Assembly: GCA_022843855.1 (NCBI GenBank)
Contig: JALHMV010000005.1
Location: 1-43,247, forward strand
From: Patescibacteria group bacterium
Lineage (GTDB): Bacteria; Patescibacteriota; UBA1384; 2-12-FULL-50-11
Reading direction: 5' to 3'
Length of the DNA stretch: 43,247 nucleotides
The translations under genes and the position numbers were made by a program. How positions within the stretch are numbered: position 1 is the stretch's first letter; the number at the start of each line of letters is the position of its first letter. This document shows positions 7,228 through 14,281 of the stretch, one piece after another. The notes below the pieces were generated by a model. That model was given only the letters and a program-made list of their open reading frames with translations. It searched no databases and was not told the origin of the DNA.

Positions 7228-8304
7228 ATGCAGAATCTCGCAATTATTTTTGGTGGTCGATCGGTTGAGCATGAAGTGTCGGTGGCTTCGGCGAAGAATA
7301 TTCTTGAATCTCTGGATCGAGCGAAATATCAACCCTCTCTTATCTTTATTGATAAGAGCGGCAACTGGCACCTGGTCGAAAATTTAAACCAAGAAGCTCT
7401 CGAACGTTCTAATGAAAAAGCACTTCTCGCGGACGTTTCTCGACCTAATTTAGCTTTTCTTGAGGGTATTGATATCGTCTTCCCGGTCCTGCACGGTCCG
7501 TTCGGAGAGGATGGCACCCTCCAAGGATTACTTGAACTTATGAATATACCTTATATCGGGTCGGGAGTCTTGGGTTCAGCTTTAGGGATAGACAAAGATA
7601 TCGCTCGACAGCTGTTAAAATTTCACAACATTCCAGTCGCCAAGTCACAGGTTATTCGACCCAGTCGCCTCCTGACATTTGAGGAAGTAAGACAAGAGCT
7701 TGGCCTGCCATTTTTCCTCAAGCCCGCCCGGCTTGGTTCGTCCATTGGCACTCACAAAGTCAAAACCGAGCCGGATTTCCACGTTGCCCTGAAGGACGCT
7801 TTTTCCTACGACAACAAGGTGCTGGTCGAAGAGTATATCGAAGGTCGAGAAATCGAGTGTGCGGTTCTGGGCAACGAGAATCCTCGCGCCTCGATTCCTG
7901 GAGAAGTTGTCCCTCACGCTGACTTTTATTCCTATGCCTCCAAATACCTTGACGCTAACGGCACCGACCTTATTGTTGATCCCGATCTAAGTGAAGAACA
8001 GGTGGAAAAAGTTCAGGCTTTAGCTGTTCAAAGCTATCAGATTCTTGACTGCGCCGGCCTAGCACGGGTTGATTTTTTCCTGAGTGGCCAGGGGGATCTC
8101 TACGTTAACGAAATAAACACCCTGCCCGGGTTTACCGCAGTTAGTATGTATCCCAAACTTTGGCAGGAAAGTGGCCTCAATTACAGAGAGCTTATTGACG
8201 AATTGGTCGAACTTGCTCTGGAGCGATTTAAGCAAAAAAGTCGACTAAAGACATCCTATCATGACCCCCTAGTTCCCGATAAAAAAGCGGCGGGGCATTT
8301 TTAA
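7228..8304 (+). CDS. ddl: D-alanine--D-alanine ligase
   Basis: The product of 358 residues is an ATP-grasp enzyme that joins two D-alanines for peptidoglycan precursors. The N-terminus LAIIFGGRSVEHEVS is the family signature, followed by HGPFGEDGTLQG, the ATP-grasp core (KPARLGSSIGTHKV), the omega-loop Tyr in YASKYL and the metal-binding end YVNEINTLPGFT. The Lys-Tyr in the omega loop is typical of D-Ala-D-Ala ligases rather than D-Ala-D-Lac ligases of the VanA type. I chose ATG 7228 because homologues begin just before the FGG motif. An in-frame TTG at 7213 sits 8 nt after TATAAT and would add five residues on a leaderless mRNA. The gene is divergent from a D-Ala-D-Ala dipeptidase. Confidence 0.93.
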   Translation: MQNLAIIFGGRSVEHEVSVASAKNILESLDRAKYQPSLIFIDKSGNWHLVENLNQEALERSNEKALLADVSRPNLAFLEGIDIVFPVLHGPFGEDGTLQGLLELMNIPYIGSGVLGSALGIDKDIARQLLKFHNIPVAKSQVIRPSRLLTFEEVRQELGLPFFLKPARLGSSIGTHKVKTEPDFHVALKDAFSYDNKVLVEEYIEGREIECAVLGNENPRASIPGEVVPHADFYSYASKYLDANGTDLIVDPDLSEEQVEKVQALAVQSYQILDCAGLARVDFFLSGQGDLYVNEINTLPGFTAVSMYPKLWQESGLNYRELIDELVELALERFKQKSRLKTSYHDPLVPDKKAAGHF

Positions 8305-8384
8305 CCGATACCCTGCTGCCGTCTCTTTGGGCTCGGAATTGATTGGGTACTCATCCAGTGTCGATGCGGTCGTTAGCTCAAAGA

Positions 8385-9209
8385 TCAAGGACTTAGCCCT
8401 GATTCTTCTGCGAGTATGAAGGCTTCGTGTCCTATGATCTGTTCTGGTCTAGGGAAGATGATACATGAGTTGGCGGGGGCGATATATTCCTTTCTCCCGT
8501 CCTTGGCGAAAACTGTTCCGGGATCGAGCTTGTCGAAATTCATATACTTCTTGTCGAAATGAAAATTATTTGTTTCCTTTTTGGCAACCATAATGGCTTT
8601 AAGGCGCAACTGTGGTAGTGGTGGCGAAGTGGTTGCTTTTTCTGCTATTCCAAAATAGGCGAGAAAACTAGTAATGGCTTCCATAGCAAATGGGACGTAC
8701 TTTTCGGGTAAATGATTAGAGCCACATTCGAGACAAATACCTATCTTGCCATTCTGATACATGTATACATCTGTCGAACCGGTTGAGACCTCGGAAAGGT
8801 TGGTTATGATTGTACCTGTGCCCAATTCTTTTACGACATCGAGTGAATTACTTTCGCATATAGCAAACGGTCGGTCTTCCTCGCCGTTATACCCATGCAG
8901 GTCCAGTAGTGCGTCACAATCATCTAGGATTAACTTCAACCCCTCGGCCAACTGTTCTTCATAGCTTGCTTTGGGAGCCAGTTGAGGGGTGAAGCATCTG
9001 TTTAAGTTTTTTTCTATAAAACGTACCCCTAATTCAATCGCTTTCGGATTGGCAAATACGAAATGCACCGTCCCTCTCTTCGGCATAAAATCTTCGATAT
9101 ATTTCCGGACCGCAATAATTCCCGCTTTTTCATTTCCATGAACACCGCAAAACACAGCGACTGATGGTCCTGGTATGTCAGAGCGGAATGTATGTATATT
9201 GTTTTGCAT
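8385..9209 (-). CDS. Succinylglutamate desuccinylase/aspartoacylase-family zinc hydrolase (M14-like)
   Basis: The product of 274 residues carries the AstE/AspA zinc-site motifs: GVHGNE (His24, Glu27), DLHGYNG (His105), the substrate-binding NLNR (Asn70, Arg71) and ECGSN with probable catalytic Glu161. Family members remove acyl groups from the amine of amino acids (N-acetylaspartate, N-succinylglutamate) or act as M14 carboxypeptidases. There is no signal peptide, so it should act in the cytosol. ATG 9209 has no clear ribosome site. It is the second gene after the GNAT gene, 38 nt behind it and separated by a strong hairpin, so it likely shares the attenuated promoter at 10062. The exact substrate is unknown; an N-acyl amino acid is reasonable from family and neighbours. 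Confidence 0.75.
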   Translation of the reverse strand: MQNNIHTFRSDIPGPSVAVFCGVHGNEKAGIIAVRKYIEDFMPKRGTVHFVFANPKAIELGVRFIEKNLNRCFTPQLAPKASYEEQLAEGLKLILDDCDALLDLHGYNGEEDRPFAICESNSLDVVKELGTGTIITNLSEVSTGSTDVYMYQNGKIGICLECGSNHLPEKYVPFAMEAITSFLAYFGIAEKATTSPPLPQLRLKAIMVAKKETNNFHFDKKYMNFDKLDPGTVFAKDGRKEYIAPANSCIIFPRPEQIIGHEAFILAEESGLSP

Positions 9210-9217
9210 TTTGGGTA

Positions 9218-9246
9218 TGGCTGGTCGGGGAGTGCCTGACCAGCCA
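9218..9246 (-). other. Intercistronic hairpin between the GNAT and deacylase genes
   Basis: TGGCTGGTC (9218-9226) pairs perfectly with GACCAGCCA (9238-9246) around an 11-nt loop. On the minus strand it begins right after the GNAT stop and ends 8 nt before the deacylase ATG. No T-run follows, so it is more likely an mRNA-stability or translation element than a full terminator. Confidence 0.55.
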
Positions 9247-9247
9247 G

Positions 9248-9898
9248 TTAGGATCGCATTCCAATGATGACATATCCGTCCCCTTTGCCGAGCTGGCGAA
9301 AGAGCTGATTGACATCATCGCTTCGGCACGAGATTGAGTCTCCATAGAGGCCATTCCCATATGCCCCCCGGACAATCAGCATCGGGGGATCACTGATTGG
9401 CTTCCCGCCAATTAGCTCAAGGACCTCCGAGGCTGTCTCGAAGATCTCCGTCGGTACTTCCTTGCCATCGACTCCGGGGTAGATTCGGTCAAAGATTCCG
9501 GTGGACCTGATGCCTTGATAGACGCGAGGATTTTGTGTCCTTACGACCATCGCCTCTGAGTCTGCGTGCAGGCACTCGCGGATAAGCCGTTTGTATAGGC
9601 CTTTTCCCTGATGGTTCGGGTCAACGATTGTCCCAACCCGATATGTGATCTTGATCCTCTCAAGGATTAGCTGGCGAATGCCGGCAAATCCTATGATTTT
9701 CTCGTTGTCATCGAAGGCTACGACCAGCTCTTGGTCGGTTTCCGGAAGGCCGAACATGTGATCGGCAGTCTCCTGACGATCGACTCCTTGAAAGACTTGG
9801 CGCACCAGATCGAAGCCACCGTCGAGAAGAGTTTCTCGGCAGTGACCAGTAATATCTGACGCGACGTAACGACGAAGATTGATGTCTGTACTGTTCAT
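9248..9898 (-). CDS. GNAT-family N-acetyltransferase
   Basis: The product of 216 residues shows the acetyl-CoA binding core of GNAT enzymes: strand YRVGTIVDPNHQGKGLYKRLI (motif A, Q-x-x-G-x-G/L form) near residues 84-104 and the following AMVVRTQNPRVYQ strand. The substrate amine is not evident. The start at ATG 9898 is supported by GGTGA at a 6-nt distance. The gene is the first after the predicted tryptophan attenuator at 9921-10026, so its expression should rise when charged tRNA-Trp is scarce. It is followed by an M14-type deacylase. Acetylation or acylation of an amino acid or peptide is a reasonable guess, but nothing in the protein itself proves it. Confidence 0.75.
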   Translation of the reverse strand: MNSTDINLRRYVASDITGHCRETLLDGGFDLVRQVFQGVDRQETADHMFGLPETDQELVVAFDDNEKIIGFAGIRQLILERIKITYRVGTIVDPNHQGKGLYKRLIRECLHADSEAMVVRTQNPRVYQGIRSTGIFDRIYPGVDGKEVPTEIFETASEVLELIGGKPISDPPMLIVRGAYGNGLYGDSISCRSDDVNQLFRQLGKGDGYVIIGMRS

Positions 9899-9920
9899 GT
9901 CATCACCGATGTAGGGTACG

Positions 9921-9974
9921 AAAAAACGTCCGGTGACCGGACGTCTGTGAAATTCACGACAAACCTAGGTCACC
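9921..9974 (-). promoter_or_regulatory. Trp-type transcription attenuator (antiterminator/terminator)
   Basis: On the minus strand an 8-bp stem ACGTCCGG/CCGGACGT with a 3-nt loop (9944-9926) is followed by six Ts, a textbook intrinsic terminator, 23 nt before the GNAT start. A competing element, GGTGACC at 9974-9968, is perfectly complementary to GGTCACC (9938-9932), which spans the loop and parts of both arms. GGTGACC overlaps the stop codon of an upstream leader peptide. A ribosome that finishes the peptide would cover GGTGACC and let the terminator form. One stalled at the Trp codons about 20 nt earlier would leave it free to block the terminator. The pairing is visible; the mechanism is inferred. 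Confidence 0.75.
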
Positions 9975-10026
9975 TGCTGGGACTTGGATTGCGCCACCAC
10001 GCGTTTGCGATGGGTGTGAATTCCAT
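9970..10026 (-). CDS. Attenuator leader peptide with tandem Trp codons
   Basis: ATG 10026 to TGA 9970 encodes 18 residues, MEFTPIANAWWRNPSPSR. The consecutive Trp codons (TGG TGG, 9999-9994) followed by Arg recall trp leader peptides such as E. coli TrpL, which contains GWWRTS. The ATG is 7 nt after a consensus promoter, so it is probably at the very 5' end of the mRNA and translated without a ribosome site, as in leaderless leader peptides of actinobacteria. The peptide itself need have no function. Its translation speed over the Trp codons would decide whether the downstream terminator forms. No other gene lies between it and the GNAT gene. Confidence 0.75.
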   Translation of the reverse strand: MEFTPIANAWWRNPSPSR

Positions 10027-10033
10027 ACCTGGA

Positions 10034-10062
10034 ATATTAATACCCAGTGAGTAGGGTGTCAA
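10034..10062 (-). promoter_or_regulatory. Consensus promoter of the attenuated GNAT-deacylase operon
   Basis: TTGACA (10062-10057), exactly 17 nt, then TAATAT (10039-10034). This is the best -35/-10 pair seen in the window. Transcription should start about 7 nt later, at the ATG of the leader peptide. Confidence 0.85.
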
Positions 10063-10069
10063 CTGTTTC

Positions 10070-10098
10070 TTTACGTCAAAGAAGGGGTGAGATAGTCT
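10070..10098 (+). promoter_or_regulatory. Divergent promoter of the acyltransferase gene
   Basis: TTTACG (10070-10075), 17 nt, TAGTCT (10093-10098), then 7 nt to ATG 10106. It lies back to back with the attenuator promoter, with 7 nt between the two -35 boxes, so a regulator could act on both. Confidence 0.6.
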
Positions 10099-10105
10099 AA
10101 GGTCA

Positions 10106-10648
10106 ATGTTATTTCTTAAGGCTCGTCCGCGAGTCGAGCGCATTTTAGTCAGTGATGATATTTTCCATAAAGTCGCGCAGATGCGCTATCGAGTGTACTG
10201 CGAGGAAATGGGATTTCTCGAGAAGGACAAATACCCGAAGAAACTTGAGACCGATGAGTACGACGGCAGCTCGATCCATATTGCTGTACTAATTGGCCGT
10301 CGTTTGGCTGGATACGCTCGAGTGATTTTGCCGCGCAATGGGACCCTGCCGATCTTTGAGCACTTTGAGATTCCGCCGGAAGAGGATATTGACGCTTCCT
10401 GTGAGGTATCGCGTTTTATGATTTCTAAGCTTTACCGCCGTAAAACCGAGACGCGTCGGGAGATTTTCCGGCTTTTAGCCGAAGAGATATTGAAGGTTGT
10501 TGAAGAACATCAAGTGAAGAATATCTACGCAGTCGTTGAGGAGTGGCTTCTTAAGAGTCTTCACAAGCGAGGGTATATGTTCGAGGTTGTTGGCGAGGGG
10601 AAGGATTATATGGGCGCGATTACCTATCCGACGAGGCTGGAAAGATAG
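10106..10648 (+). CDS. N-acyl amino acid / acyl-homoserine-lactone synthase-like acyltransferase
   Basis: The product of 180 residues resembles the GNAT-like fold shared by LuxI-type autoinducer synthases, FeeM-type N-acyl amino acid synthases and acyltransferases accompanying exosortase systems. Visible marks are RYRVYCEEMGFL (27-38), DEYDGSS (50-56), and EVSRF...KLYRRK (100-113), which match the conserved Arg/Asp/Glu-Arg pattern of this superfamily. Such enzymes move a fatty acyl chain from acyl carrier protein or CoA to the amine of an amino acid or similar. No exosortase is nearby. The next genes encode a membrane protein, a methyltransferase and a receptor kinase, and an M14 deacylase diverges, so a signalling molecule is a fair hypothesis. 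Codon use is like the rest of the genome. The product is unknown. Confidence 0.65.
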   Translation: MLFLKARPRVERILVSDDIFHKVAQMRYRVYCEEMGFLEKDKYPKKLETDEYDGSSIHIAVLIGRRLAGYARVILPRNGTLPIFEHFEIPPEEDIDASCEVSRFMISKLYRRKTETRREIFRLLAEEILKVVEEHQVKNIYAVVEEWLLKSLHKRGYMFEVVGEGKDYMGAITYPTRLER

Positions 10649-10652
10649 ATGG

Positions 10653-10991
10653 ATGGAGGGAATCAATAGCCTAGTCTCTGAAAACATCACCACCGCTAAG
10701 GGATTCGGAGTCATTTACCTCATCACATTTGTGCCAGCATGGGTAGTTGTCTTCATGATAGGGAGAGAGGTTGCTCTTCAGAGAAGCGCTAAGGATCCGC
10801 ATTCGTCAAAGGCAAGGCTACGTAGCCTGATCGCGCTAGAGATTGCAATTCTTGCAGCACCATATATTTATGCCGTTACAGTTGTGCAGAGAGTTCCGTT
10901 CTTGGTTAAAGGCCTCCTGTTCCTACTGCTAATTCTTGTCTTAGTACGTATATACAAGAAGGAAGGGCAAAAGCATCAAGATGTTTTTTAA
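10653..10991 (+). CDS. Small hypothetical membrane protein
   Basis: ATG 10653 gives 112 residues; GGAAAG about 9 nt upstream may serve as ribosome site. Three hydrophobic segments are visible, roughly residues 15-37, 50-75 and 80-100, with a basic C-terminus (RIYKKEGQKH). It begins 4 nt after the acyltransferase stop and overlaps the methyltransferase start by 11 nt, so it is in one operon with both. Codons such as ata, aga and agg are commoner here than in flanking genes, and this gene marks the left edge of a stretch of unusual composition. No family was recognised. Confidence 0.65.
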   Translation: MEGINSLVSENITTAKGFGVIYLITFVPAWVVVFMIGREVALQRSAKDPHSSKARLRSLIALEIAILAAPYIYAVTVVQRVPFLVKGLLFLLLILVLVRIYKKEGQKHQDVF

Positions 10992-11688
10992 GAAGTTCCT
11001 CTGGTCAATTTACTCCTTTTGTTACGACGTAATATTGTTTTCGGCACCGCACCGAGCAATGTTCAAGACCATATTGGAGAAGATAGATGGCGAGGGTTCG
11101 TCGTTAGTTCTAGATGTAGGGGCGGGAACGGGGAATCTTGAGTTTCTAGGTAGGAATAGAAGCGTTAAGTTTATTGCCACGGATTTCTCTAGGAGCATGC
11201 TAGCGATTCTTAGGCTTAAGAATCCCAACAGATCGAAAGTTGAGACAATTCTCTGGAACGTAAATTGTGAGCTGCCGGCAGGGGTGGTTCGTGTAGATGC
11301 TATTGTATGCGTTAACGTAATTTTTACGGTAACTGATCTGGAAAGATTTCTTAGGCAAATGTCAAAAACTCTTAAGGAAAGTGGGTCAATATTCATTGTT
11401 TCTCCGCGAAGCAGTTTTTCTATCAGGATGATAGCGAGTGAGCATGTCCGAATGACAATGGCTAGACCTTTCGGGATATTTATCTTGGCCATTCAGATAA
11501 TAGTTTTAGCCATCCCGTTACTGTTGCTGCTAGTGGTTAATCTACTTATCGAGACCCTTTTCTCCAGTGACCAGTACGTATATTTCTCCGAAGGAACCGT
11601 ACAGGACTTACTACAAAAACTTGGCTACTCCGTCACGGTTAACGACGTGCTAGCGGGTCAAGAATACATGGTGATCGGACGCCGCTAA
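10981..11688 (+). CDS. Class I SAM-dependent methyltransferase with membrane helix
   Basis: The product of 235 residues has the SAM-binding glycine loop LVLDVGAGTGN (about 42-52), the acidic second strand FIATDFSRSM and a post-II Asn-rich strand IVCVNVIF, all standard for Rossmann methyltransferases. A long hydrophobic helix (about 160-190, IIVLAIPLLLLLVV) lies after the core, so the enzyme probably acts at the membrane on a lipid or lipid-like substrate. It overlaps the preceding membrane gene by 11 nt and is 24 nt before the receptor kinase. Its codon use matches the membrane part of that kinase and differs from flanking genes, suggesting joint acquisition. The substrate is unknown; modifying a product of the upstream acyltransferase is possible but unproven. 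Confidence 0.75.
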   Translation: MFFKKFLWSIYSFCYDVILFSAPHRAMFKTILEKIDGEGSSLVLDVGAGTGNLEFLGRNRSVKFIATDFSRSMLAILRLKNPNRSKVETILWNVNCELPAGVVRVDAIVCVNVIFTVTDLERFLRQMSKTLKESGSIFIVSPRSSFSIRMIASEHVRMTMARPFGIFILAIQIIVLAIPLLLLLVVNLLIETLFSSDQYVYFSEGTVQDLLQKLGYSVTVNDVLAGQEYMVIGRR

Positions 11689-11712
11689 GCGACTCTGTTA
11701 GTATTTATCTAA

Positions 11713-13995
11713 ATGGGAGTTGATTTAGTTGTCTTAGTGCTTTCGAGCGCCCTTGTGCTGACATTGGGAATAACTGCTGTAAGTAATAGGGGTAGTAGCG
11801 CTCATAATCTCTACTTCTTTTTGACAACGTTGTCGATCGTCTTATGGATGGTGACGAACTACGGCGCAAATTCTATTCACGCTTTCACTCTGCTAGTCAA
11901 CAAACTTACTTTTGCTTCAGTTGTTACTGCCGCCTTTTTCCTAACACTGTTTGTACTATCGTTCCCGAAACAGTCAAGTGGCCCGCCTAAGGTGATTAAA
12001 TGGGTCTTTTGCCTGGCCACCATACTCGTACTTGCAGCGGTAGTGAGTACTGATCTCATAGTCAAGAGATACCTAGAAACGCCAACGGGCACAACAATTG
12101 AAACTGGCAAAGGGTTCTGGATTTTCCTCGCATACTTTATACCCGTTATGGTTGGTGCGCTTTCTCACTTAACTTTAAAGCGGAAAGTACTGTCACAGGG
12201 GGAGAGAAAGCAGGTCGATCTGATACTTTTTGGTGTTGGCCTAACGTTCGTGGCAGGGTTAGTCATGAATCTAATTTTGCCCCTTCTCTACGATTCAACT
12301 GTTTTCCTTACCTACACTCCTTACGGAACAGTTTTTTTAGTTGGGGCGATCTTCTATGCCATGATTGCACACGATCTATTTGAGCTTAGAACCTTAGGGG
12401 CTGGCCTCCTCGCATTCGCAATCAACATCGCATTGATTGCTCAAATCTTTGTTTCAAACAGCACCAGCGAGATGGTGCTTAAGATTGGAGTTGAGCTTAT
12501 CGTAGCGATCGGAAGCTACTCCCTTGTTAAGAACATCAATAAAGAAATATCTCGCCGGGAAGAGGTGGAGCGATTGGCGAAGGAGCGTATAGAAACATTG
12601 AAGGAGCTCGAGCAACGCAACAAGAACCTGGCCGCTCTGCAGAAAGTTTCCAAAATGGTTCTCAACCAGATCGAGATGAAGCCGATGATCCAAGCGATTC
12701 TGGACGAGATTCCGAAACAGTTTGATAACTGTACCGGCGCGCTTCTTAATCTTGTCCATGGTGGCCATATGGCTGCCTACGCGATCTCGACGAACGAGTT
12801 TACCAAGAAGGTCACAAGCCTCGTCGGCGACGATCTAGAGAAATACAGCTATCCTATCAAACCCGGCTTCAACCTTTTACACGACACGCTTATTAGCAAG
12901 CAGATTAAGGAGTCGACGAAACTCAGTGACTTCATCTGCCCCCCAATCACCAAGCCGGTGGCGGCGACGATCCAGACGTTAGTCGGAATTAAGTATACTC
13001 TGGCCGTTCCGTTGTTTGCCGGCAAAGAACCGCTCGGTGTGATGCTGTTCTCCTATCGCGTTCCCAAGAGTGAGCTGCTCGAAAAAGATCTTGATATGGC
13101 TGTGGCGATTTCGGACGAAACCAGCTTGGCCATTCAGCGCGCCTACGCCTTCCAGCAGCTTAAAGATGCCAACGAGTACCTGGCTGATCTGGATAAGCTG
13201 AAAGACGAATTTATCTCGATCGCTTCCCACGAACTCAATACACCGTTGGCAGCTGTCGAAGGCTATCTGTCGATGATTCTCGATGAGAACATGGGCAAGG
13301 TCGACGACAAGGCCCGAGTGTATCTAACCCGCGCCTACGACTCGAGTAAACGATTGGCGGAGCTGATTTTGGACTTGCTCAATGTTTCTCGCATCGAACA
13401 AGGCCGAATCAAGATGAAGTTTGCCAAGACTAACCTGTACGATTTGGCAGAGAGCGTTATGCACGAGCTTCAAGTAAAAGTTGACGCCAAGAAGCTGACT
13501 CTGAAACTGGAAGGCGATCGTAAGAGAGTACCGCAGACCTGGTGCGATCCCGATCGGATCCGCGAGGTGATTGTTAACCTGGTTGGTAACGCCATCAAGT
13601 ACACAGAAAAAGGCGGTATCCGAATGCGTATCAGCGAGGATGCCGGCCGTATCAAATTTGAAGTAATCGACACCGGTCGAGGTATCTCGGCCGAGGGCCA
13701 GAAGAAACTCTTCCAAAAGTTCTCTCAAGTTAAGCGAGAGATTGACGAGCAAAAAGGAACGGGCTTAGGCCTCTACATCAGCAAAAACTTTGTCGAACTC
13801 CATAAGGGTCGGATTTGGGTTGAGTCCGAAGAGGATAAGGGATCTGACTTTATCTTTGAGCTGCCGCTCCTGACCGAACCGCCAGAGAAGATCGAAGGGG
13901 CGATCCTGGAAGGGCCGTTGTCGGCGCCGCAGATTGAGCGGCGCAACCCGCTGGAAATACCGACGGCGATCAAAGAATCGGCTAAGAAAAATTAG
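11713..13995 (+). CDS. Sensor histidine kinase: 7TM sensor, GAF, HisKA, HATPase
   Basis: The product of 760 residues has about seven or eight N-terminal membrane segments (to residue 275) of the HisKA_7TM sensor type, a coiled linker (about 275-310), a GAF domain (310-480), and a kinase core: phosphoacceptor His506 in SHELNTP, N box Asn626 in NLVGNAIKY, G1 DTGRG (653-656) and G2 GTGLGL (682-687). It should sense a membrane-soluble or external ligand and pass phosphate to a receiver, plausibly the one at 15041. TAGTAT stands 8 nt before ATG. Codon use changes sharply at about residue 280 (near 12550): the membrane half is rich in tta, ata, agg and agt, while the rest looks native. The gene appears to be a mosaic. 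Confidence 0.9.
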   Translation: MGVDLVVLVLSSALVLTLGITAVSNRGSSAHNLYFFLTTLSIVLWMVTNYGANSIHAFTLLVNKLTFASVVTAAFFLTLFVLSFPKQSSGPPKVIKWVFCLATILVLAAVVSTDLIVKRYLETPTGTTIETGKGFWIFLAYFIPVMVGALSHLTLKRKVLSQGERKQVDLILFGVGLTFVAGLVMNLILPLLYDSTVFLTYTPYGTVFLVGAIFYAMIAHDLFELRTLGAGLLAFAINIALIAQIFVSNSTSEMVLKIGVELIVAIGSYSLVKNINKEISRREEVERLAKERIETLKELEQRNKNLAALQKVSKMVLNQIEMKPMIQAILDEIPKQFDNCTGALLNLVHGGHMAAYAISTNEFTKKVTSLVGDDLEKYSYPIKPGFNLLHDTLISKQIKESTKLSDFICPPITKPVAATIQTLVGIKYTLAVPLFAGKEPLGVMLFSYRVPKSELLEKDLDMAVAISDETSLAIQRAYAFQQLKDANEYLADLDKLKDEFISIASHELNTPLAAVEGYLSMILDENMGKVDDKARVYLTRAYDSSKRLAELILDLLNVSRIEQGRIKMKFAKTNLYDLAESVMHELQVKVDAKKLTLKLEGDRKRVPQTWCDPDRIREVIVNLVGNAIKYTEKGGIRMRISEDAGRIKFEVIDTGRGISAEGQKKLFQKFSQVKREIDEQKGTGLGLYISKNFVELHKGRIWVESEEDKGSDFIFELPLLTEPPEKIEGAILEGPLSAPQIERRNPLEIPTAIKESAKKN

Positions 13996-14064
13996 ACTTA
14001 GCCCTAGTGCCGTTATCGACCATGGCGGCAGCAGAAACTTGTCGTTTAACATAGGTATTTAAGT

Positions 14065-14090
14065 ACGGCCCCGATGCCTATCGGGGCCGT
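14065..14090. terminator. Strong hairpin between convergent genes
   Basis: ACGGCCCCGAT (14065-14075) and ATCGGGGCCGT (14080-14090) form an 11-bp perfect stem with a 4-nt loop. It lies 3 nt beyond the stop of the small cysteine-rich gene (minus strand) and 69 nt beyond the kinase stop. No good T-run follows on either strand, so it may be a weak bidirectional terminator. Confidence 0.5.
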
Positions 14091-14093
14091 GGG

Positions 14094-14204
14094 TCAGTCC
14101 TCTTCTTCAGAGTCTTCGTCAAGCAGACACTCGTCGCTGCCGCAATCATGGTAGCCCAGATCGCAGCGAACGCAATCACACTCGCAGGTTCCTGCTTCTG
14201 CCAA
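14094..14204 (-). CDS. Small cysteine-rich acidic protein (36 residues)
   Basis: TTG 14204 to TGA 14094 gives 36 residues. The start is supported by a perfect GGAGG (14216-14212) exactly 7 nt upstream and by a promoter (TTGATT, 18 nt, TATAGT at 14281-14252). There are six Cys in a C-x-C-x-C-x2-C-x6-C-x4-C pattern plus His19, followed by the acidic tail DEDSEEED. This spacing suggests a metal-binding (zinc or copper) knuckle or metallothionein-like fold. No ATG is available in this frame, so simple ORF calling would miss it. It ends beside a strong hairpin. No named family was recognised and the function is unknown. Confidence 0.6.
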   Translation of the reverse strand: MAEAGTCECDCVRCDLGYHDCGSDECLLDEDSEEED

Positions 14205-14251
14205 TCGGTTGCCTCCAGATGGATTAACGGTATTGTCGTACCGCCGCGGCC

Positions 14252-14281
14252 ACTATACCATCACGATATGTTGCCAATCAA
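14252..14281 (-). promoter_or_regulatory. Promoter of the cysteine-rich gene, overlapping a plus-strand -10
   Basis: On the minus strand TTGATT (14281-14276), 18 nt, TATAGT (14257-14252). The same core read on the plus strand gives TATACC (14254-14259), 8 nt before ATG 14268. The two -10 boxes share bases, so both directions cannot be bound at once. Confidence 0.5.

Noticed and set aside
6332-8304. Vancomycin-resistance (vanHAX-like) cassette
   Set aside because: There is no VanH-like dehydrogenase or VanS/VanR pair nearby, and the ligase has the D-Ala-type omega-loop Lys-Tyr rather than VanA features.
10106-10648. Exosortase/PEP-CTERM sorting system
   Set aside because: The acyltransferase resembles proteins that accompany exosortases, but no exosortase or PEP-CTERM protein is in the window.
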